The notes beneath the pieces were generated by a model. That model ran no database searches. It saw only the letters and a program-made list of their open reading frames with translations, and had not been told where the DNA came from. DNA of 64,000 nt from Acanthornis magna (lineage: Eukaryota; Chordata; Aves; Passeriformes; Acanthizidae). Below, one piece after another: positions 36,164-46,645 of this stretch (its first letter is position 1; every line of letters begins with the position of its first letter). The stretch spans positions 13,068,501 through 13,132,500 of the forward strand of contig JAWUZG010000056.1 in assembly GCA_036785705.1 (NCBI GenBank), written 5' to 3'. A program made the position numbers and the translations under genes.

Positions 36164-38484
36164 GTGAGTTTTTCATTTAGTTTAGGTGGGTTTTTTTGCA
36201 AGGAGGTCTCTAACTGATCCATCCTTGACTGTGGTAGCTGTATGAGAAAAGCAGGAGGGAAAACTGTTGCAGCATGGGAGAGTGAAACTGTTTAGCAGCA
36301 AAGGGATTAACAGGCAAACTCATTTCAGAAGCCATCAGAGGAGAGAGGAAATCCTGCCTTTCCACTTCTTCCTCCTTGCAGAAGGACCAGGCTTTCAGTA
36401 ATCCCAGTTTTTGCACATTGGAATGGCTTAGGGAGGGCTCCCATGGGCTCCTCAGCTGGGAGGTGTGAGGGGGTGGCAATCCCTGAATGGAAATTTCCAC
36501 ATCTGGCACAGAGGATGGAAGCTGAGAGCCTCCTGGAGCTGTGGGTGCTTCTGTGTGTTTCTGTGGTGTCATTAACAGTGCAGCATCCACAGGAGCCTCA
36601 CAGGGCCATTGCTGCAAATGGCACCACTTCAGATCATTACTATGGATTGCTGTAGCATTATTTCTCTCCCAGCAACAGTTTCATTTGAGTTCGACCAAAT
36701 TCCATCAAATATTCAAATGCAAACGGATATTTAACTGCGGCGGAAGGTGGTTTGCTGGCAGCAAGTCAAGGCTTTCAAATGTTTTCATGTTTTTTCAATC
36801 ATTCCCTCCATCCCTGAGGTGCTTATTGTGAATTACCAGGAGGGAAGACGTAACTTAGCAATGAATGGGGGAAGGAAAAGGGAGCAAACCTCTAAACCGC
36901 AGCCAAGCAATAAGCAATGCACTTTGTCCCCAGAAAACTGTTTTCAGTGTTTCTGTTTTCTTTAGAGCTGGTTATATTGTGATTTGAAGAACAAAAATGC
37001 CACAATCTAGAGTCCTGTAGCTGGTGTATTCAACCTCTTTTCATCTCACTCCATACCAGATTAACTATAGTTTAAAATAAAATTTTTACTGGGCTTCAGC
37101 ACTTCATAAAAGTACACAAACTTGGAGAAAAATCTATTGCCTTCTTTCAAATCTTTGGTGTTTGCATGTTTTCCCACTTATCTGGGAGCTGCCCTTGTTG
37201 GACTTATCACCAGCACAATCAGGACTTATTCTCAGTGACAAAAAAAGAGTAACAAAGCTGTAAAAGAGACCAAAATGACACTGAATCCCTATGAAATCCA
37301 AGGAACACTTACATATTTTCAGAGCTCACTGTCACTACAAATGCCAGGTTATCACAAATGTGGATAGAAAAGCACACAGGAGACAGTGACAGCCTGGGAG
37401 GACATGTGCTGGGACAGGGCTGAGGTCAGGACCCCCCTGAGGAGCAAGGAGATGGGGCTGCAGCTGCCCTGGAAGCCCCAGGCCTCTCTGGGCAGCAGAA
37501 AAAGCAGCAGCATCTCCCCTGCTCACCCACGAACAGCAGCACAGCAAAACCAAGGGCCGGAGTCAGGAAAACTCCTGCAACAGCCAGACCGCACACAAAG
37601 TGTGTCTGAGTCAGACAGCACAGCTTCTTCTCCGTCGTGAGAACAGGGGTGGGTGGAAAGTAGGTCTCCTGAAACCACTCCTGCATTCAGGGCATGGTTC
37701 TTACACCTCTAGCTCAGCAGCAAAACCAGGCTGAGAAGTGGCAGTCACTCCCTGACCTCTCACCGCCACCCACCGCCCGCTCAGCTGTGCCAGCAGGGCA
37801 CAGTCGTGACAGCCTTCACCTCCCAACCTCAGCTCCCCAGCCTGGGCACCGTGCGCAGCAATAGCTAAGAGTCAGAAAAAGGCTGCTAACCTGAGGCTGG
37901 TCCTGTTGTGGCACAAATTGTTTATGAAGAACCTTGCAGAACAAGTCACCAGCACTGTCTTTGCTCATCAAAATCCTTTATCAGAGATCCAGTCTTTCCC
38001 ATTCATGTAGCACAGGAATTTGTTAACCAACAGGTAGAAGACCATAGATAAAGAGCACCCAAAGAGGGGAAGGGGAGATACGGAGAACAAAGGCATGTGA
38101 GCACAGCCCACTGCTGGAAATAGCAATGTTTGAGCATTTCAGTCTGCGGGAGATTTAAGTTTTACATCTTTATGTCAGAGAATTTGTTGCACAAAAGACA
38201 ACAAAAAGAATTCAAAGCAGTTTTGCCCCCATTCTCTCTGTGATAGGAATCTGTTCCTTTTGCAAATAAACCATGTTTTCCCCAGCTCATCCCTCTCTGA
38301 ATGGAGGAGCAGGCAGAAGCAAATTAATCATGCTTACACTGCCTATTTGGTTTTTGCTCATTGCTCTAAGCTCCTTTGTGATCTCTCTCAAAATATTTTC
38401 ATCTATTGGTTTAGAGAGAAACTTTCCTCCAGGCAGTAATGCATAATACAGTAATACAGGACATTGCAGCAAATTTCATCTTGT
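36164..38484. other. Non-coding DNA with a GC-rich patch
   Basis: GC content rises at about 37385-37880. The frames there (60-90 codons on both strands) overlap each other and show no domain, so the openness reflects composition. Nothing else is recognised. Confidence 0.5.
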
Positions 38485-38502
38485 AAAAAAAAAAAAAAAA
38501 AA
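38485..38502. repeat. Poly-A run of 18
   Basis: Eighteen A residues follow CTTGT. An AATAAA hexamer occurs about 220 bases upstream (near 38264), too far to be the signal of a processed retrocopy, and I recognise no gene sequence before the run. Confidence 0.9.
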
Positions 38503-39094
38503 CAAACCAGAACTAGGTAGATTTGGTCTCCCATTTGAATTCCCATTCACTTACCTAAACAATAATGCTCTTATCCCCACTGTGAAAGTCAATGCATTGC
38601 ACTTAATGTTGTTTTTCTGTGGTCTGTCTATTCTCTGCATTCTAATTTTCAGTGTTAACTTCCAGACACATCTAATGTTTCATAAAAGGCAATGATCCAT
38701 CTCAAATTCCTTGGGACATGTCTCATTTTCTGAAAGATGTGTGTTGTTTACTGCTGGCTGAGGGGAAAAAAAAAGTCTTATTTCTTGCTGTTGGCCTTTA
38801 TATCCCAGATTTTATGTCTTTTTAAATCCTGATGGAGAAAAACAGAGAAGGTGCTGACCCCCATTTTATGGAATTTCTACCCAATCAGTTTTTCTCTCCC
38901 TGATTTCTTAGGGTTAATTGTACTTCCTGCAAGTGATGTTTCCAAATTGTTAAGGGCAATATTTTCGTAATTGTGGGATTTATATTGATGCTTGGGGTCT
39001 TGGCTGTGTTTAGTGCCTGTGTTTATCTGGTTTGCCATCGCCGCCTGCCTTTTGCTACTCCTCTGCTGCTCCACAACTGCTCTGCTCCATGGAT

Positions 39095-39155
39095 TTAATG
39101 AAAGATTAATTAATTAATGAAATTAATGAAAGATTAATTAATTAATTAATGAAAG
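39095..39155. repeat. Short tandem AT-rich duplication (TTAATGAAAG units)
   Basis: TTAATGAAAG occurs three times, starting at 39095, 39123 and 39146, and the copies are separated by runs of TTAATTAA. It looks like a local tandem duplication with an added ATTA slippage array. Confidence 0.85.
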
Positions 39156-40385
39156 AAGGTCTCTCCTTCTGCACCTTCACTCACTCCTTTTCTGGGAAAC
39201 ATTTCCAAGCCCTGATGATTGCAGAAGGGATGCCCTTGGGCTTTCTGGGCATCTTTTCCCGGTTAAAGTCTTGCATGGATACAAAAGCACCCCTTTTTCC
39301 AGGGACAGATCTTGGCCTTCCCTGAAGGAAGTGGAAGCAGAGTTTACAGCTAATATCTTCCCTGTGTTTTGATGCAAATGTCTTGACCTACCTCTCTTGT
39401 CCCAGTTGAGCCTGCACAGCTTTTTCCACTAATTTCCAGTCCTTAGGGAACACAGCAGAGGAGAAAACAGCATTCCACAAAATCCTGCTGATATTCCAGG
39501 GAATGCTGATGCCAGGAGGGCCTGAGCTCTTCTGTTTCACTTCTGAGTGCAGTGATCAGAGCAGTATGGAGGGGCAGGGGGGGCAGATGAAGGATATCCC
39601 TGTGGGATTCCCATCAGGAGTGATGCTCAGCACAGCTCCCCATGACCCCATGGAGCCTCTTGGCTTGTGCTGGCACAGCGACACACAAAAGAAAAAGAAA
39701 CCCAACACGGCATGACAGCTTTGCCTCTCTGTGCCATTACACGGCACAGAGAGCAGCTCTTAACACCATCAGTAATGCTCAGACATCAAAGTACCAGCTT
39801 TATGGAGGGTTTTATGTATTGATTTGTAAATAGACAAACCAATTTTGCCTGACTCCCTTGAGACATTATTGATATTTTCTGCTGTAAAATCTTCCCTTCT
39901 TTTGTGTGTATTTATCAAGGACAAGGCAAATAAATGACAGGACTCCTGTTTCATAAGGGTAGCTCTGGAATGAACTGTCAAGGATTTTGTTTCCTATTTC
40001 ACTTGCTCCAGTTAGGATTTAAACTGATATTGTATAGAAAAGAATAGAATTATTTTACCCATTCTTTATTGATTTGGTTAAATTTTTTATTGATTCAAAG
40101 CTTTGGGAGTCACTCAGCTTCTTATATGAGTCTCTTGCATTTGCAGATCGTTGATTATTCACACAGAACTCCTCATGAGAAAATAGTAATCAGATTTAGT
40201 GTACATTTTTTGATCTTTAACCACCACTCTCAATAACAGATGGACAATCCTTTGGTGAGGAGGGACATTCTGGTGCAAGACACCCAAGAACTAATGGTCC
40301 AGTGCTCAGCACTTCTGTGTGATTCCTCTATTGGCAGGAACCACAGTTAACTAAATTCAGTGAGTATTGAGACTACTCATTTGCT

Positions 40386-40437
40386 AAAAAATGTTAAAAA
40401 AGTAAAACTTTTTCTAAAAAAAAAAAGTAAAAAAAAA
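40386..40437. repeat. A-rich low-complexity tract
   Basis: Runs of A are broken by GTAAAACTTTTTCT and GT. On the minus strand it is a T-rich tract. No retroposed sequence is recognised next to it. Confidence 0.85.
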
Positions 40438-42679
40438 TACCCTTAGCATATTAACAAAATGTATTGAAATTTGCTGTGCCTTCCACAGGTACTGATTAAT
40501 CAGGTTTAGAGGAAAGCAAATCCCCTTGTACTTCATAAGAGCCAGGCTATGGAGGTATCCAAACACACCCAAGCGATGGCTTACTGGATATTGAAATACA
40601 GCAGGGAGCATAATTCCCACTGCTGCTGTGTATTAGATTAAACCTGAGCCCTTTGTGATCCTGTCACAGAAGATTTTCTAGCTGAGAATATCCCAAGTTT
40701 TTTTGCTAATTAACCATTTCCAGAATTTACGATCCCTAAAGCGTGAGTCAGATTCCAAGAAAGTATGGTATTTTAATGTTTTTTTAGTGCACCTTCGGCT
40801 TCCTAAACCCTAGCATTGAATTCAAGCTTTTCTGTGAAATCCTGTCGCTGAGATTTCTATCTAATCGTGCATCTGCAGGAGATTCAGTGCTGAGAAAAAC
40901 ATGACATATCATAAGAGCCGGCAAGTTTCACTCTGTTTGGCAGCGAAGAAAAATCTCTATTTCCATCAGTCTCCTCCAGCATGCAAGTTTTGCAATACTA
41001 TTCCAGGGTATTTCAATGTATAAAAAGATAGGAAAGACCTTTGTTGTAAGGGATTCACACAGGTTATTTCAAGTGGTTTGGAGTCATGCAATAGAGATCA
41101 CCACACTGACTGAACAGGACAGCACCAAGCCCTGCGTGGGCAGGGTCCCTTGAAAAGCTCTGGGCAGGGTCCCAACTTGTTTGATTGGCTCCCAATTTCC
41201 TGAAACAGCAAGGTGAGTCCTTTTCTCTTGCTCTTGCCTCTTCTGGGCCAAAAGTAAATGCAGTTACAAGAGCCCTAAGCAGCCAAACTCCTCACATCAG
41301 AGAGAACATCAGTTTGAAAGATGCAGGCTCTTCTTGCTGCCAAAAAACTCACAGACATAATAAAAGAAGGCATAATTTTTATCTCCCTTTGGACAATTAA
41401 CTAAAGCAGGACTCTAAAGGGATGGCAAATTAAAATCCAAATGCAGATGTTCAGTATGGTGTGGGGGCTGTGCTTTTCTATTTCATTATCAGCTGCTTTC
41501 TGACGGGGACAAAATATCTCTTCATCTCTTGAAGAGCTCCAGTCCTTTACACACCACCTCTTCAGCTGGGAAGGAATTAAGGACTATTGTGGATGTTTTG
41601 GTAGTGATGAAAGCTTCAGAATTCATCATGCCAGCTCTCCTATTCATGGAGAAGCCTATCTGTGCTGCTGGAAAACTCCACCAGCTATACCTCTCTTGGG
41701 TGATTGTGAAGCGTCTGTGCAGAAAATCAGTCCTGATCCATCTCCCTGCCCTGCCCTGATTGTGGGAGCCAATTTCTACTGAAATCGAAAGCAAATGCAA
41801 AAGACAGGAAATCAAATTTATTGCTGGGGGAGATCCACAGACCGAAAAACTTCAAATGAGGCATTTTTCATCCACAAAGAACAGCACTCAGGGTCAGCCT
41901 GTGCCATCTCTCCACATTAAACATTTTTATTGATTTTGTCTTTCTCAAGTTTGAAGGGTCTTTTAGATCATTAAAATTCAGGTGAAAGCAGTCTGAGCGA
42001 GGGGAAGGTGCGGTGCAGCCAAACTTCCTCCCACAGGGCAGCCACATCAAAATGCCTACATAATTGTCAGTTGGAAGTAGTTTCTTCGGAATCCTCGAAG
42101 CAGCTTAAAAAATAATGATGACCCTCTGTCCTTCTGCTCCATTACCCTCAACATACTTTTTCTTTCACATGGATACGTGCCATAACATGGACAAATACCA
42201 GGGAAAGTGAGTCTGCGGAAGAAGTGCTGTTTAAATCCAGCGCTAAGCCATTTCCACATGAACAAGCTAAGAGGTGCAGAGGAATCCGAGATGAGGAGGA
42301 TGTTAGTTATCCTGAAACATTCATCGGCACTGCCAGCACAGCTGTTTGACGAGGGAAGAGTCCGCTGTCACTCTTGGCTGCCAGTTTGGAGTTCATCAGG
42401 TGGGGAAAAAGTAAAGGTGTTGTGTGCAGAACAGATATACAGTGAGTCCCTCAAACACTGCCAGGTCAGGATTAAGGGTGTTTTGCTTCACTGCCCTGAT
42501 CTGATCTCACGCAGGAAGGAGAAGGCTGTGGGACTGCAATTCTCCCCACAGCTGCTGCAAGAGAATTCCACACCAGGGTGGGCACAGCGGTTTTGCCAAG
42601 GATGGAATTGTCTTTTTGGGGTGCCAGTTGTGAGCTCAGCATCTGGGCACAAACTTGTATTTGTGGGGAAAAGCTTCTT

Positions 42680-42930
42680 ACAGGACCTGTTGCAATAGGA
42701 CAAGGGGGAATGGTTTTGTTATGAAAGGGGGTCAATTTAGATGCAAAGAAGGAGAGTTTTTTCAGTGAGGGTAGCAAAACACTGGTGTGGGCTGCCCAAT
42801 GCCCCATCCCTGGAAACATTCGAGGCCAGGTTGGACAGGGCTCTGAGCAACTTGATCAAGTGGAAGGGGTCCCTGCTCAATGTAGAGGGGCTGAACTACA
42901 TAAGCTTTAAGGTCCCTTCATACCCTCTGT
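42680..42930 (+). mobile_element. CR1 LINE 3' fragment, sense
   Basis: The CR1 3' signature is present in order: a TTGCAATAGGACAAGGGGGA block, a GTCAATTTAGAT block, TTTTTTCAGTGAGGGTAGC, TGCCCCATCCCTGGAAACAT, a GAGGCCAGGTTGGACAGGGC block, GAGCAACTTGATCAAGTGGA, and TTTAAGGTCCCTTCATACCC. It is 5'-truncated. The final ATTCTATG repeat tail is missing or mutated. Substitutions are moderate, and the fragment is clearly of a different CR1 subgroup from the copy at 15764, since the sequences flanking the shared blocks differ. Confidence 0.92.
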
Positions 42931-44299
42931 TGATGTTCACAGAGAGACAGAAGCAGGTTAATTTTTAAAATTACCATGTTTTTTATTTCCATGAAAGATG
43001 TGGGTGTCCTGCTAATTGCTGGGATCTGTTTCCAGGGGGAAATGGAGACTAAGATGGATAACTGCTGTTAGCAGTGCCTGCTTCATTTTCAAAGACAGCT
43101 TTTTGCTGTTGTTTTCTTTTGGTTGCCTGTCTAATAAGTGCAGAGCAAGTACCAAAGTCATTACACTCAACAGGAAATGGCTCTGGGCCACGGCAAGCTG
43201 GGGTTGTTTTTGAGCTGGCAACTGAAAATGAGATTTCTGTGTGCTGTTTACCAGCCCTCTGCACCTCCCATTCCCCCCTCTCCTTCCTCCCTGCCTTGCC
43301 CTCTGTCACACGGTGGTGTGGATCTGCCGTTGATGGATGATATCCAAAACCAGGTCCTGTCCCCACCCTCGGATGTGAACATTGGGCAGATTGTGACTGC
43401 TGCACAGAGAGTGGCCTCAATTTTAAAATGTTGAGGAAAAGCAAATTCTCATCCGAGGAAGTAATTACTGAAAAGAGGAGAAAAATAATGTTTTAGTGCT
43501 GCATGTTTGGCTCCTTCCTGCTTTCGTGGTTCCCAACACTGGCTCAGTCACCATCATCCTGATGGTTATTGACAGCCTGGGGGTGCTGGTACATCCCCTC
43601 TTCCCACACTCCTCCATTGGGCTCTCCATTTTCCCCACACAGATCATTCCATCTGCCAGCATGAAGGGAAGAAATGCCATCTCCTGGAATGTAGAGGGTC
43701 CTCTCTGCAGCCAAAGGCTTTCCTGACCCCAGCCTGGGATGTGGCTGCATGCTGAGAGGGGTCCAGGAGCTCAGTGCGAAAGGGTAAATGTCCATGTTCC
43801 TGGATTGTAAGGGGGGACTGGATTTCTGATGTTCAAAGTCAGGTGGTGGCAGAGGAGAGGATCCAAAAATTGTTAGGGAGAAGGTGGGGAGGGAGCAGTG
43901 TCTGCAGACAGCAGAAAGGAGTAATGGGGCAATAATGTCTGGAGCGAGAACGGTGACATAAACCATGGAAGAGGACAGGGGAACAGTGCCCAGAGCCAGG
44001 CAGGAAGCAAATGGACTGTTCAGAGCACACTTGTTCCTTTTGGCTCATAATGCAGCTGATAATCTTTTTCTAAATGCATTTTCTTCTCTTTTCATCATTT
44101 GCCACACTAACAGCCCTGCTTCTAATCCTCAGAAAGGTAACATTTGTGATTAGTTTGCTAGCCAAAATACTTTGGGTGAGAAATTTAACAGGTTTCAGGA
44201 TGGAGCTCGCTAAATTTATCAAAGATATTAAGTAGTGGATGTGCCTATGAGATTTGGTACCCCTGGAGTCCCCTTTGGGCCCGTTTCCTACATTCCTAT
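42931..44299. other. Non-coding DNA, no gene seen
   Basis: Frames of 60-140 codons overlap on both strands (for example 43544-43966, -, and 43049-43444, -) without any domain. A pyrimidine-rich patch with runs of C lies at about 43263-43310. Nothing else is recognised. Confidence 0.5.
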
Positions 44300-44420
44300 C
44301 TCAAAGCACTCTGCACACATTTAGCCTGTAAGCCTCAACAACTGGCAAGCTGATATTATCACTTCTATTTTTTATCTAGGGAACATTAGACACGGAAAGG
44401 AGTTGGTCAAAAATATTGTT
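44300..44420 (+). repeat. Ancient amniote SINE-like remnant (MIR/CORE-SINE type)
   Basis: The blocks TATCTCAAAGCACTCTGCAC, ACATTTAGCCTGTAAGCCTC, a TATTATCACTTC block, and ATCTAGGGAACATTAGACAC followed by GGAAAGGAGTTGGTC follow the order of the old SINE consensus. In that consensus the parts are CAAAGCACTTTACA, AAGCCTCACAAC, TATTATTATCCCCATTTT, GGGGAAACTGAGGCAC and AGAGGTTAAGTGAC. This is the better preserved of the two such remnants here. Element age is ancient by family. Exact family name is uncertain without a repeat library. Confidence 0.55.
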
Positions 44421-44726
44421 GCCAATGAATTTAGTGGAATTACTAACTGCTTAAAGAGAGCTACGTGCTTCAGTGCTCAGGGTCAGAGCCTCCCTTGTGC
44501 TCACTCAGACCCATTTGTGCCTTACAAATGACACCCTCTTAAGACACCAGCTGGCCCCTCAGTTTCTGAGTGGCTTAATGTGTCCTGTCTTCCCACAGCT
44601 TCCTTTCACGTTCCCAGTGAGATGGCACTGGGTGTTTTAATGCCTTTGACAGCTAGAGGGGTATAGGAATGCATCAGATGTTGTTCCTGAGAGTTAATGG
44701 AGAACTAATGAGACAACAGCTGCCAA

Positions 44727-44772
44727 ACGCCAGCGCTGCCGCCCCGCAGTGCCCTCACTCCCTCCCGCCCTC
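44727..44772. other. Very small CpG cluster
   Basis: About six CpG dinucleotides fall within some 45 bases in a GC-rich patch (about 44700-45000). The patch is open in two overlapping plus-strand frames (44669-45046 and 44749-45051) with no recognised domain. Local GC-rich composition is the simplest explanation. Confidence 0.3.
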
Positions 44773-45549
44773 GGTGCCAGCAGCAGGAGCATGGCACAGA
44801 GCTGGGATGGTGCTGGTGCTGTGGGTCAGGATGCAGGGCAGTCACCTGGCCCTGGGAGCAGAACAGACCTTCACCCCAGTGGCTCTGCCCTGCAGCTGTG
44901 CAATTTCACACCAATGGGTTTTTCCAGCTGCTTCGCAGGGCTTGTGCAGCACTTCCCAGGGACACAATCCCATGGAGCTCACTGCCAATTCTGCACTAGT
45001 CAGGAGCAGACAGCGATATCTACAGCCAGAAGTGAACAGTGGTTAGTGTGAACCCAAGCACTAGTTTTTTTTCCTTTCCCCTTTCCTGTTTGCTCAATGA
45101 TTCTTTTTTTGGTTGTCATTCCTAGCATCCAGTTTGGGAAATACAGTCTGCAGCTCCATAAACGTTCAAAGTTCTTTACCTCCAAAGACAGTTACCACAT
45201 GCTGTGGGGAATGAGCAGTCACAGCCCTCCATTTCTACCTTGTAAAGCAAGAATGTCTGATCAATAAATTTTACTGCTGTAGCAGTAACTGTGGTAGTAA
45301 CTAAAGTAAAGCACAGGAGCTGACAGAATGGCTGGATTGATGTTCTGTCAGGAGGAGAAAGAATTGCCAGATAGGAAACTCTTTAAATGTTCATGAACAA
45401 TCAACCATATGATATTTTGTCCCATAGGACATTTTTTAAGGAGAATAAATTAGCTGCATGAAAATATGTGTTGCTTAGAGCACCTGACTGAAGTGATATT
45501 GTGTAGATGCGTTTCAGCTTCTTGAAAGTCCTTTACTTCTTTTTTACAG

Positions 45550-45715
45550 TGGCGTCATGCAAACCCAGAGTCACCTTTGCACAGGTAGCTGGGGTTGGAC
45601 CATCTGCCTATTCAGCATGACTGTACATTCAGGTCTACTGCTAAACCCTGCAAGGAGATGGTGGAGAATTATTTCTGACAAATTTAAAAGCCAGCTGAAC
45701 TCGGAAGGCTTGAAG
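45550..45715 (+). other. Candidate exon with splice-like edges
   Basis: A strong acceptor-like site (CCTTTACTTCTTTTTTACAG) ends at 45549, and AAG/GTAAAG follows base 45715. The 166-base segment begins just before an ATG (45557) that opens a frame of 141 codons, running past the donor to 45982. No domain is recognised. It lies about 3.3 kb before the candidate at 49033 on the same strand; joining the two would not keep a frame, so a non-coding transcript is the more natural reading if either is real. Confidence 0.15.
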
Positions 45716-46585
45716 GTAAAGTTCCATGTAATTGCTGCAAATACTGATTCAGTCTCACGGCTGTTACCAAACCTCTCTGGCACCAGAGTGGGGAAGAATT
45801 ACACCAAAACCAGACCACTGTCTGCATCACAAGAGCTTCATTCTGGGCAAAAACTGGAGACTTTTGGAGGTGAGAAGTCAGGAGATGAAGTTTCACTGAA
45901 GTACAGACTTCTCAGGATCACATTTTGGCAAGTTCTGATAAAGGAAAAACACTCCCTGCCTGTTGCTACTTATGTCTCTTGAATAATTTTCTGCAAACTC
46001 ATCATCATTTGTCAACAGTACCTCAGCTAAAATAATGCATGACCCTCATGCATCGATCCACTGGCTTGGCCAGGGTAAGCCAGAAGCAGAAAGTTAAATT
46101 TCCCTCATTAAAGTCTTAAATACAATTTACTACTTGATCGTATGTGGGCAGCCTTGTAGAGCCTCTATCCATGAAAACTGGCTGCTTGCACTCAGAACAA
46201 GGAAAGGGTAACAACTTATTTAACACCCTCTCTATCTGTCTCCTCAAAGGCCTTTTCTTTTTGTATTTACTGCAGATAAAAGGCCCTGGGATAACCAAAC
46301 AAACTGCTGGTACTTATCCAAATTGAATGAAATCTTAGGAACTTTCCCCTCTTTTCTTGCAAGTAAATCCTGGCCACACTTGGAGTGAAAGGCAGAATTC
46401 CTGTCACTTAAATGGGGCTTTAGTCATTCAATCCCCATGTTCCCAGCAATTACTCCTGGGAGTGGGCTTGATGCCTTCCCATTTCACATGATGAATTGAT
46501 CCTGGTTCAGGGCACAGAGGGGTCCTGTTGCCAAGTGTGTGGATGAGCACAGGAAGGTGCCTGAGCAAGCAATCAGGGAAGTTTT

Positions 46586-46645
46586 TCCCTTTTTTCTTTT
46601 TTTTTTTTCTTTTCTTTTTTCTTCTTTTTTTTTTCTTTTTTTCAG
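46586..46645 (+). repeat. Long pyrimidine tract ending in CAG
   Basis: About 60 bases consist almost only of T with scattered C and end in TTTTTTTCAG. The form is that of an unusually strong 3' splice site, but it could equally be T-rich low-complexity sequence or the tail of a minus-strand retroposon. No clear donor follows within normal exon length. Confidence 0.8.

Larger units (their letters stand above)
38503..42679. other. Non-coding DNA with AT-rich simple sequence
   Basis: No gene is supported. A hydrophilic minus-strand frame at 38877-39074 (65 codons) matches nothing I know. A plus-strand frame of 163 codons (42207-42698) runs into the CR1 end at 42680 and is not protein-like. The 12-base string GGGCAGGGTCCC occurs twice, 23 bases apart (41139 and 41162), and a good donor-like AAG/GTGAGT is present near 41211 without a clear partner acceptor. 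Confidence 0.5.

Noticed and set aside
37385..37880. GC-rich patch as a CpG island or exon cluster
   Set aside because: CpG dinucleotides are sparse and no frame stands out on either strand.
38263..38502. AATAAA followed by poly-A as a processed pseudogene end
   Set aside because: The hexamer is about 220 bases from the A run and no gene-like sequence precedes it.
38877..39074. 65-codon hydrophilic minus-strand frame
   Set aside because: No family recognised; it lies beside AT-rich simple sequence and has no supporting signals.
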